A stretch of 5,534 bases of DNA from Myxococcaceae bacterium (GCA_018262385.1 JAGSPQ010000299.1:1-5534); one strand, 5' to 3'; counted from the stretch's first letter, positions 1 through 5,534 are shown. The notes: a model not told the origin generated them from the sequence alone. Numbers and translations are program-made.

Positions 1-34
1 CCCGCATGCCCCGCGGTGGGCCTCAGGCTCACAT

Positions 35-57
35 TTCCAGGCGTTACTCCGCTGGAA
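35..57 (-). terminator. Candidate 3' hairpin after the lipoprotein gene
   Basis: An imperfect inverted repeat starts 7 bases beyond the TGA stop of the minus-strand lipoprotein gene. Arms 35-40 and 52-57 pair over six bases, then two more pairs form (42-43 with 50-51) around one bulged base at 41, leaving a 6-nt loop. No T-run follows on the minus strand, so it is not a classical intrinsic terminator; it could be a transcript-end or stabilising hairpin. The first 64 bases hold nothing else I can support. Confidence 0.3.
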
Positions 58-64
58 CTCTGGC

Positions 65-1456
<1,392 letters not shown>

Positions 1457-1482
1457 GGCGCGCACCCTACTCGACGCCTGCG

Positions 1483-2154
1483 CTACAGCGCGTCGGGATC
1501 CCACTCATCGAGCGCCGGCTTCTTCTTCTTCTCTTCCTTCTTCGGCTCTTCGCGCTTCTCGACCTTCTTCGGAGCAGGCGCCGCGTCTTCCGCCCGCACG
1601 TCGCTGTCCAGGGCCGGCTGCTTCTTCGGCTCTTCCCGGGCGGGCTCGGGCTTCGGCTCGGCCTTCGGCTCGGGCTTCGGCTCGGCCTTCGGCTTCTCGG
1701 CCTTGTCGTCGACCTTCGAGATCTGCGAGCGGTTCGACTTGGGAACCTCGTCTTCCCTCAGCTCGTAGGTGGGCTTCGGCTTCGGCGCCGGCTCGTCCTC
1801 CGCCGGCTTCTCGACCCGCTTCTCTTCCGGCTTCTTCTGCGCCGTCCGGGTCGGCAGGCCATCGCCGTCGACGTCGCGTGAAGACGGGCTGCCGCTGATC
1901 GACCCTTCGTCGAGGTTGTTCCGCCGGGTCTCGAAGAACGTCTCGCGGCAATCGAGCTCGGCCCGGCCGCACTTGCTCAGGCAGGGGTTCAGCTTGGCGC
2001 GCATCTTCAGGTTGGTGTTGCCCCCCCACCTGATCGCGCAATCCTCTTTGCACTCCGCAAAATTGTCGTCGCACTCGGTGGGCGCGAGGGGCCGCTCCTG
2101 CCCCCAGGCGATCGCGGTCCCGAACACACTGACCCACAGCAGCAATCGGCTCAC
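1483..2154 (-). CDS. Secreted protein: symmetric six-Cys region plus Lys/Glu/Pro-rich tail
   Basis: A 223-residue protein I do not recognise. Residues 1-18 look like a Sec signal peptide (SRLLLW, hydrophobic core, cleavage near AWG/Q). Residues 28-69 carry all six cysteines: C28, C35, C39, C58, C62, C69, spaced X6, X3, X18, X3, X6, an exact mirror pattern suggesting an antiparallel helical hairpin with three disulfides. Residues 94-99 (DVDGDG) match a calcium-loop-like DxDxDG core but lack the acidic residue at loop position 12. From about residue 107 to the end the chain is Lys/Glu/Pro-rich and probably disordered, resembling periplasm-spanning Pro-rich linkers; it includes an 8-residue tandem repeat (AEPKPEPK). 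There is no membrane anchor other than the signal, so I infer a periplasmic or secreted protein. The GTG start has an AAGAGGTG ribosome site 18 bases away, which is too far; an in-frame CTG at 2161-2163 sits 7 bases from it and may be the true start. It is the first gene of a pair with the MopE-motif lipoprotein. Confidence 0.78.
   Translation of the reverse strand: MSRLLLWVSVFGTAIAWGQERPLAPTECDDNFAECKEDCAIRWGGNTNLKMRAKLNPCLSKCGRAELDCRETFFETRRNNLDEGSISGSPSSRDVDGDGLPTRTAQKKPEEKRVEKPAEDEPAPKPKPTYELREDEVPKSNRSQISKVDDKAEKPKAEPKPEPKAEPKPEPAREEPKKQPALDSDVRAEDAAPAPKKVEKREEPKKEEKKKKPALDEWDPDAL
1643..1694. repeat. Perfect 24-bp tandem duplication in the KPE tail
   Basis: Bases 1645-1668 and 1669-1692 are identical 24-mers, and the period-24 match extends from 1643 to 1694. 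On the minus strand each copy encodes eight residues of the Pro/Lys/Glu tail, giving AEPKPEPK twice. Identity at the nucleotide level, including third positions, points to a recent slippage duplication rather than protein-level selection alone, so copy number may vary between strains. Confidence 0.85.
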
Positions 2155-2170
2155 GGTTACCAGCCTAGAA

Positions 2171-2178
2171 CACCTCTT
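2171..2178 (-). promoter_or_regulatory. Ribosome binding site bearing on the start of the six-Cys gene
   Basis: The minus strand reads AAGAGGTG here, one base short of the ideal AAGGAGGTG. It lies 7 bases upstream of an in-frame CTG (2163-2161) but 16 bases upstream of the GTG (2154), counted from the end of the motif. The spacing favours CTG initiation, which would add three residues (first residue read as Met, then V, T) before the annotated start and leave the signal peptide intact. A real site is likely; the start choice is open. Confidence 0.45.
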
Positions 2179-2180
2179 GC

Positions 2181-2209
2181 TTAGACGGACCCCATGCCCA
2201 CCGCGTTCC
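2181..2209 (-). promoter_or_regulatory. Candidate ECF-sigma (RpoE-like) promoter for the exported-protein pair
   Basis: On the minus strand GGAAC (2209-2205) is followed after 19 bases by TCTAA (2185-2181), part of GTCTAA. This resembles the GGAACTT ... GTCTAA pattern of RpoE-type ECF sigma factors; the spacing is one base longer than in E. coli rpoH P3. Transcription would begin near 2174-2176, giving a leader of roughly 20 nt that starts close to the ribosome site. The -35 part lies inside the first codons of the divergent hydrolase gene, which the 39-bp gap would force on any promoter here. ECF promoters differ between sigma groups, so this stays a candidate. Confidence 0.35.
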
Positions 2210-2778
2210 CGCTGTTGAGTCTGCTCGCCCTCGGTCTTGTCTCCGCCGCGCCACGTCAGCCCTCGTTTCGGACCGGGGATGTGGTGCTTCAGACCTCACG
2301 CTCGGCGATGTCGCTGCCGATTCAGGAAGCGACCTCCAGCCGCTGGAGCCACACCGGGTTGATCGAGGTCACGGCGAAAGGCGTTTTCGTGGTCGAGGCG
2401 GTACAGCCGGTCTCGCGCACCCCATGGGCCCACTGGCGCGCCCGCGGCGAAGGGGGGGCGGTGAAGGTGCTGCGGCTGAAGCAGCTCGATCCCCAGGCGG
2501 CCACCCGTTCGCTGGAGTGGGCGACCGGGATGATCGGCCGCCCCTACGACGCGCGGTTCGGCTGGGGCGACGAGGCGCTCTACTGCAGCGAGCTGGTGGT
2601 GAAGGCGCTCGAGCACGGCAGCGGGGTCCGGGTGGGGCACTTCGATCGGCTCGACGCGCTCAAGCTCTCGAAGGCCTCGCGCGCCCTGGCGCTCGAGCGC
2701 GCGGTGCCGCTGTCGACCGAGGTCGTCACCCCGGCCGCGCTCGAGCAGGACCCGCGGTTCGAGGTGGTCTACCCGTGA
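2194..2778 (+). CDS. Exported YiiX/YebB-like NlpC/P60-type cysteine hydrolase
   Basis: A 194-residue protein with a signal peptide (hydrophobic residues 6-17, likely cleavage near VSA-A). The mature part matches the permuted NlpC/P60 papain-like fold of the YiiX/YebB (Peptidase C92-like) group: an opening GDVVLQTS strand at 28-35, a histidine motif WSHTGLIE with H53, an acidic position after a hydrophobic strand (VVEA, E68), and the nucleophile motif YCSELV with C131. In permuted members the cysteine follows the histidine, as here. Length is close to E. coli YiiX (about 200 residues). Family members are thought to cleave amide or thioester bonds; the substrate here, whether peptidoglycan peptide or lipid-linked, cannot be told from sequence. 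The ATG start has only a weak GGA site 4 bases upstream, but the signal peptide supports it. The gene is divergent from the six-Cys gene (39 bp) and convergent with the GyrI-like gene (4 bp between stops), so it is probably monocistronic. Confidence 0.82.
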   Translation: MPTAFPLLSLLALGLVSAAPRQPSFRTGDVVLQTSRSAMSLPIQEATSSRWSHTGLIEVTAKGVFVVEAVQPVSRTPWAHWRARGEGGAVKVLRLKQLDPQAATRSLEWATGMIGRPYDARFGWGDEALYCSELVVKALEHGSGVRVGHFDRLDALKLSKASRALALERAVPLSTEVVTPAALEQDPRFEVVYP

Positions 2779-2783
2779 CGGGT
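2771..2783. terminator. Short hairpin over the convergent stop codons
   Basis: Bases 2771-2775 (ACCCG) pair perfectly with 2779-2783 (CGGGT) around a 3-nt loop that is the TGA stop of the plus-strand hydrolase gene; its last base touches the stop of the minus-strand gene. A competing longer stem pairs 2769-2775 with 2791-2798 with one bulged base. Neither has a T-tract. It could act on both transcripts, but a 5-bp stem is common by chance in GC-rich DNA. Confidence 0.22.
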
Positions 2784-3205
2784 CAGTGCACGGTGTAGCC
2801 GCCGACGGGCATCAGGCAGACCGCCTCGACGAACGGGCCCCGCCCGGCCAGGTGCTTGGCCAGCTCGACCGCGGTGGCGGTGATCGAGGCGGGCACCAGC
2901 ACCCGCGCCTTCCACTGCCACACCCCCTCGTCGCGGCGGTAGTTCCACGACTTCTCGACCAGTCCGATCGACTCGCCGATGCGACCGGCCCGCTCCATCG
3001 CCCCCCGCAGGACCTGCGCGACGCCTTCGATCGCCTCGACCGCGACGTAGAACTCCGGGCAGTCGGGGTGTCCCAGCCCCCGCAGCACCAGGCAGCGGGG
3101 CTCCGGCTCTTCGATCAGCACGACGTCGGAATCAGGGACCAACCTCAGCCCGGAGTGGCGGTGCGAGTGGTTGCGTTTCCGGGTCCCTGCGCTGGCTCGA
3201 GCCAT
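2783..3205 (-). CDS. Stand-alone GyrI-like small-molecule-binding domain protein
   Basis: A 140-residue cytoplasmic protein. Residues about 27-140 resemble the GyrI-like (SOUL/GyrI, effector-binding) domain in the single-domain branch: CLVLRGLGHPDCPEF (38-52), then an AVEAIEGVAQVL helix (55-66), E84-x-x-W87 at the place of the family's EGLWW motif, a WQWKARVLVP strand (96-105), and a C-terminal PVGGYTVH strand. GyrI-like domains bind hydrophobic or cationic small molecules; some stand-alone members are reported to hydrolyse cyclopropanoid compounds, and others are effector domains of AraC/MerR regulators. No DNA-binding domain is attached. The first 25 residues are basic and His-rich (TRKRNHSHRH) and not part of the domain. 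I chose the start at 3205 because GGGAGGGA lies 7 bases upstream; an upstream start at 3397 would overlap the divergent mutM gene and adds residues unlike the family. A sigma-54-like promoter sits just upstream. Confidence 0.68.
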   Translation of the reverse strand: MARASAGTRKRNHSHRHSGLRLVPDSDVVLIEEPEPRCLVLRGLGHPDCPEFYVAVEAIEGVAQVLRGAMERAGRIGESIGLVEKSWNYRRDEGVWQWKARVLVPASITATAVELAKHLAGRGPFVEAVCLMPVGGYTVH

Positions 3206-3210
3206 GGTGC

Positions 3211-3218
3211 TCCCTCCC
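3211..3218 (-). promoter_or_regulatory. Strong Shine-Dalgarno fixing the GyrI-like start
   Basis: The minus strand reads GGGAGGGA, containing GGAGG, 7 bases before the ATG at 3205. This is the strongest ribosome site in the window apart from that of the epimerase. It decides for the 140-residue product over the longer reading frame that continues upstream to 3397. Confidence 0.75.
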
Positions 3219-3238
3219 AGAAGTTTCGAGGCCACTGG

Positions 3239-3254
3239 TGCAAGCGGCTCACCA
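3239..3254 (-). promoter_or_regulatory. Candidate sigma-54 (-24/-12) promoter for the GyrI-like gene
   Basis: The minus strand reads TGGTGAGCCGCTTGCA. Against the RpoN consensus TGGCACG-N4-TTGCW it matches 9 of 12 defined positions, including the invariant GG and GC exactly 10 bases apart and a perfect TTGCA. Transcription would begin around 3229, leaving a leader of about 24 nt that contains the strong ribosome site. Myxobacteria use many RpoN promoters with enhancer-binding proteins, and about 100 bp of non-coding DNA upstream could hold an enhancer site. The mismatches are in the CAC of the -24 box. Confidence 0.42.
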
Positions 3255-3303
3255 GCCTTCGGGCCCTGAAACTCGTGGCCGGCGGCGAGCGCGCGGGTCA
3301 AAT

Positions 3304-3339
3304 CGTGCGCGCGCGCATACCTGTTCGGCGCTCGGAGCG
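3304..3339. promoter_or_regulatory. Two inverted repeats in the divergent mutM/GyrI-like control region
   Basis: The 154-bp gap 3206-3359 is the largest non-coding stretch. Besides the sigma-54-like site it holds a 17-base perfect purine/pyrimidine alternation (3304-3320) with a 12-base palindrome TGCGCGCGCGCA at 3306-3317, and an 11-base interrupted palindrome CGCTCGGAGCG at 3329-3339, 20 bases before the mutM start. Either could be an operator or enhancer for one of the flanking genes. GC-rich sequence gives such repeats readily by chance, so a regulatory role is only possible. Confidence 0.25.
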
Positions 3340-3359
3340 ATCGTGGTAGCTGACCGCAC

Positions 3360-4259
3360 ATGCCGGAGCTGCCGGAAGTCGAGATTGCCCGCCGCACCCT
3401 GGTGCGCTGGTTCGAAGGTCACCAGGTCAAGCGGGCCGAAGCGACGAAGACGCGCATCTTCCGCGGCGCCAAACCTCAGGCGTTCGAGGCGATCCGCGGG
3501 CCGCTCACCCGGGCCGAGCGCAAGGGCAAGTACCTGCTGCTGTCGTTTGGCGAGCAGGGCCTGCTGGCCCACCTGGGGATGACGGGGAAGTTCCTCAAGC
3601 GCCCGCCGGGGGAAGAGGTGCCCTACAGCCGCGCCCGGTTCGTGCTCGACAGCGGCGAGGTGATCCACTTTCGCGACCCGCGGATGTTCGGGCGGATCGA
3701 GCCGGCGCCGGCGGCGAAGCTGTGGTCGCTCGGCGTGATCCAGGACCTCGGCGTCGACCCGCTCACCGACGGGCTCGACGTCGAGCGGCTCAAGGCGGCG
3801 ATCGGCAAGAGCAAGCAGGAGCTGAAGGTCGCGCTGATGGACCAGGGCCGGATCACCGGCCTGGGAAACATCCACACTTCCGAGGCGCTCTACCGGGCGA
3901 GGCTTCACCCCAGCCGCGCCCCGGCCTCGCTCACCGGGGACGAGTGGAAGCGGCTGTGCGAGGGGATCCACGCGGCGATCGCCTACGGGCTCGAGGAGCA
4001 GGGGAACGTCGACGAGATCCAGTACGTCGAGGAGCCCGGCGCCCCCAACCCCTTCCTCGTCTACGACCGCGCCGGCGAAGAGTGCGGCAACTGCAACGCG
4101 GTGATTGAGAAGAGCGAGCACGGCGGGCGCTCGTCGTACTTCTGCCCCGAGTGCCAGCCCTTCGTCCCCGGGGAGCCGCGGATCGCCGCGCCCCGCCGGG
4201 TGGCGGTGGTGCGCAAGAAGGCGAAACGGAAGTCCAAGGCGAAGAGGAGCCGCACATGA
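3360..4259 (+). CDS. mutM: Formamidopyrimidine-DNA glycosylase (Fpg/MutM)
   Basis: Bifunctional DNA glycosylase/AP lyase that removes oxidised purines such as 8-oxoguanine and FapyG. The start is fixed by MPELPEVE: P2 becomes the N-terminal proline nucleophile, E3 is the catalytic acid. Other family residues are present: K57 (RKGKYLLL), H71 and M74 in HLGMTG, R108 and F110 (DPRMFG) for filling the base gap, the H2TH helix GLGN with N170, Y235, and a zinc finger C242-X2-C245-X16-C262-X2-C265 with R257. Departures: H172 replaces the usual tyrosine in GNIY; the lesion-capping region (about 213-226) lacks the GGTTL motif of E. coli Fpg; and 34 residues follow the finger, ending in a basic tail with 12 Lys/Arg among residues 279-299. 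It is 299 residues against 269 in E. coli. No clear ribosome site precedes the ATG. The 3' end overlaps the epimerase gene by ATGA. A Nei-like substrate range is possible. Confidence 0.93.
   Translation: MPELPEVEIARRTLVRWFEGHQVKRAEATKTRIFRGAKPQAFEAIRGPLTRAERKGKYLLLSFGEQGLLAHLGMTGKFLKRPPGEEVPYSRARFVLDSGEVIHFRDPRMFGRIEPAPAAKLWSLGVIQDLGVDPLTDGLDVERLKAAIGKSKQELKVALMDQGRITGLGNIHTSEALYRARLHPSRAPASLTGDEWKRLCEGIHAAIAYGLEEQGNVDEIQYVEEPGAPNPFLVYDRAGEECGNCNAVIEKSEHGGRSSYFCPECQPFVPGEPRIAAPRRVAVVRKKAKRKSKAKRSRT
4244..4249 (+). promoter_or_regulatory. Ribosome site inside mutM that sets the epimerase start
   Basis: GAGGAG lies within the last codons of mutM, 6 bases before the ATG at 4256, whose last two bases start the mutM stop (ATGA overlap). 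It rules out a longer start at 4151 in the same frame and indicates translational coupling. Confidence 0.75.
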
Positions 4260-4678
4260 GCCAGGTGAAAGCGAAGGGCCTCGATCACGTGGCGATCGCG
4301 GTGAAGGACCTCGAGCAGGCGATCGCGTTCTACCAAGCCACGTTCGGGCTCGAGCTGGCCGAGATCGAAGAGGTGAAAGACCAGAAGGTCCGCACCGCGA
4401 TCTTCGGGCACGGCCTGGGGCGGATCGAGCTGATCTGCCCTACCGAGCCGGACACCTCGGTGGCGAAGTTCCTCGACAAGCGCGGCGAGGGGCTGCACCA
4501 CATCTGCATCGAGGTCGACGACATCGAGGCCTGCCTGGCCGAGCTGAAGCAGCAGGGGGCTGCGCTGATCGACCAGACCCCGAAGATCGGTGCCGGCGGC
4601 GCAAAGATCGCGTTCATTCATCCCAAAGGCGCGCACGGAGTGCTGACCGAGCTGCGGCAGGGGCCGAAGAAACCCTGA
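4256..4678 (+). CDS. mce: Methylmalonyl-CoA epimerase
   Basis: A 140-residue vicinal-oxygen-chelate enzyme interconverting (2R)- and (2S)-methylmalonyl-CoA, which links propionyl-CoA carboxylation to the B12-dependent mutase and succinyl-CoA. Two VOC modules are visible. The first opens with LDHVAIAV (H11) and ends with RIELI (E58); the second opens with GEGLHHICIEVDD (H81/H82) and ends with GGAKIAFIHPKGAHGVLTEL (E132). H11, E58, one of H81/H82 and E132 would be the metal ligands. Length and motifs (AKFLDKRGEGLHH, IAFIHPK) are typical of the family. The supply of methylmalonyl-CoA also feeds polyketide synthesis in myxobacteria, but nothing here shows that link. The start is set by the ATGA overlap with mutM and the AGGAG site; the gene is probably co-transcribed with mutM. 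An alternative VOC function is unlikely given the motif set. Confidence 0.92.
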   Translation: MSQVKAKGLDHVAIAVKDLEQAIAFYQATFGLELAEIEEVKDQKVRTAIFGHGLGRIELICPTEPDTSVAKFLDKRGEGLHHICIEVDDIEACLAELKQQGAALIDQTPKIGAGGAKIAFIHPKGAHGVLTELRQGPKKP

Positions 4679-4760
4679 AATCGCCTCGTTGCGCGCTCGG
4701 AGGTGGGCGGTGCTTTTCCCTTGGACGCCGCTGCAAGCCGGTGGCAGAACCCGCCGCCTC

Positions 4761-5534
4761 ATGGCCCCCTCAACTCGATTCTGGATGGCAGCGTTTGTCG
4801 TGCTGTTCGCGCGCTCCTCTTTCGCCCAGACCGAGGACGGTGGGACGGTGGCGGCCCCTGCGGCCAACGACATCGAAGGGCTGCGGCGGGAGCTCGACGC
4901 CACCCGCAAAGAGCTCAAGGAGATGCGCGAAGAGGTCCGGGCGCAGCTCGCGACCCAGTCGGTCGCCCAGGGCTGGAGCGAGGACTTCGTCGAAGAGAAG
5001 CGCAAGCTCGAGGTCTTCGTGCCGGACGGGTATTTCCGGATCCGGCCCGAGCTGTTCCACCGCTTCGACCTCGGCCGCAACCCGGATCCCTCGGGCTACA
5101 CCCTCTTCCCCATTCCGCCCACCACCACCCCGGGCGCGGTCAGAGAGCGCACCATCGCCGGGGTCAACATGCGCTTCCGGTTCGAGCCGACCTTCAACAT
5201 CTCGGAGGAAGTGCGAATCCGGGTGCAGGTCGACGCGCTCGACAACGTGCTGATGGGCAGCAGCTCCGACTACGCCTTCTCCCGCGATCCGAATCACGTC
5301 TACGCCCGCGACAACTTCAGCATCCAGACCAGCAGTCAGGTGCCGCCCCGCTCGGGCATCAACGCGCTGCAGGACTCGATCGCGATCAAGCGGGTATGGG
5401 GCGAGGTCTCGACCCCGGTCGGGCTGCTGCGCTTCGGGCGAATGGGCTCGCAGTGGGGCCTGGGGATGCTGCACAACGACGGCACCTGCCTCGACTGCGA
5501 CTGGGGCGACACCGTCGACCGGGTGATGTTCGTC
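4761..5534 (+). CDS. Predicted outer-membrane protein, TIGR04551-like, 3' end outside the window
   Basis: An open frame of 258 codons with no stop before the right edge. Residues 1-22 form a signal peptide (APSTRFW, hydrophobic core, cleavage at SFA/Q). After a short Ala/Gly linker, residues 38-63 form a heptad pattern (I38, L41, L45, L52, M55, V59), a short coiled coil. From about residue 85 the sequence alternates in beta fashion (GYFRIRPELFHRFDLG, VNMRFRFEPTFNIS, VRIRVQVDAL, SIAIKRVWGEVS, GLLRFGRMGSQWGLGML), with aromatic and basic residues typical of outer-membrane barrel strands. A CLDC pair (C243, C246) follows, then DWGDTVDRV. The pattern recalls the myxobacterial family TIGR04551 from memory; I cannot confirm it here. 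The start ATG has no clear ribosome site; GTG at 4710 or ATG at 4785 are alternatives, but 4761 gives the best signal peptide. The 82 bp after mce hold no convincing promoter or terminator, so read-through from mce is possible. Confidence 0.7.
   Translation, partial: MAPSTRFWMAAFVVLFARSSFAQTEDGGTVAAPAANDIEGLRRELDATRKELKEMREEVRAQLATQSVAQGWSEDFVEEKRKLEVFVPDGYFRIRPELFHRFDLGRNPDPSGYTLFPIPPTTTPGAVRERTIAGVNMRFRFEPTFNISEEVRIRVQVDALDNVLMGSSSDYAFSRDPNHVYARDNFSIQTSSQVPPRSGINALQDSIAIKRVWGEVSTPVGLLRFGRMGSQWGLGMLHNDGTCLDCDWGDTVDRVMFV

Noticed and set aside
1519..1543. A 25-base homopyrimidine run on the plus strand, a possible triplex-forming tract.
   Set aside because: It encodes the Lys/Glu run of the six-Cys protein tail on the other strand and has no mirror-repeat symmetry that I can see.
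3296..3301. TTGACC on the minus strand as a sigma-70 -35 box for the GyrI-like gene.
   Set aside because: No acceptable -10 hexamer lies 16-18 bases downstream.
3313..3329. A GTTC-centred sequence before mutM that partly resembles the Myxococcus LexA box as I remember it.
   Set aside because: The left half lacks the expected CT and one further position fails; most matches are at degenerate positions, so SOS control cannot be claimed.
3206..3397. A longer N-terminus for the GyrI-like protein, starting at 3397.
   Set aside because: It overlaps the mutM start, adds residues unlike the family and ignores the strong ribosome site before 3205.
2108..4326. Four copies of the palindrome GCGATCGC (2108, 3975, 4292, 4319), reminiscent of the cyanobacterial HIP1 repeat and more than base composition predicts.
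   Set aside because: All four encode Ala-Ile-Ala in the reading frame of their gene, so peptide content plus GCG/ATC codon preference explains them.
4679..4760. A terminator or promoter between mce and the last gene, for example the CCTC/GAGG pairing near 4684-4703.
   Set aside because: The stem is only 4 bp with a mismatch next to it, and the following TTTT is too far away; no sigma-70, ECF or sigma-54 pattern fits.
4061..5253. Long open frames on both strands over mutM, mce and the last gene (4061-5080 minus, 4105-5253 plus).
   Set aside because: Arg/Ser/Pro-rich compositions typical of off-frame GC-rich DNA; they conflict with the recognisable MutM, epimerase and exported-protein frames.

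Overview
The window is compact, very GC-rich bacterial chromosome (visibly well above 60% GC, strong G/C preference at third codon positions) with seven protein genes and almost no intergenic space. Several traits point to a myxobacterium (Myxococcota), probably a Myxococcus/Archangium-type relative: a lipoprotein with Asp-Ala-Gly linker repeats and paired CDGxDNDC motifs, a methylmalonyl-CoA epimerase, a GyrI-like protein, and a last gene resembling a myxobacterial outer-membrane protein family. The assignment is inference from gene content; no rRNA or tRNA is present.

Layout. Positions 65-2154 (minus) hold a two-gene unit for exported proteins. The first is a small secreted protein with a symmetric six-cysteine region and a long Lys/Glu/Pro-rich tail (1483-2154). 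It is followed 26 bp later by a MopE-motif lipoprotein (65-1456). Only 39 bp separate it from the divergent plus-strand gene for an exported YiiX-like NlpC/P60-type cysteine hydrolase (2194-2778). That gene converges, with a 4-bp gap between stop codons, on a stand-alone GyrI-like domain protein (2783-3205, minus). A 154-bp divergent regulatory region (3206-3359) follows, with a plausible sigma-54 promoter for the GyrI-like gene. On the plus strand come a formamidopyrimidine-DNA glycosylase (mutM/fpg, 3360-4259), a methylmalonyl-CoA epimerase overlapping it by ATGA (4256-4678), and the 5' part of a predicted outer-membrane protein that runs off the right edge (4761 onward).

How the genes fit together. 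Four of the seven products are predicted to be exported (lipoprotein, six-Cys protein, cysteine hydrolase, outer-membrane protein), so the window is mostly envelope housekeeping. Fpg (base-excision repair) and the epimerase (propionyl-CoA/methylmalonyl-CoA interconversion) are translationally coupled but have no obvious shared pathway.

I see no phage, transposon, CRISPR, toxin-antitoxin or defence island signature. The observation most worth following is the uncharacterised secreted protein whose six cysteines are spaced with exact mirror symmetry, predicting a three-rung disulfide-laddered helical hairpin. Two promoter candidates (ECF-like and sigma-54-like) and an Fpg with an altered H2TH tyrosine, an altered capping-loop region and a basic tail come next.
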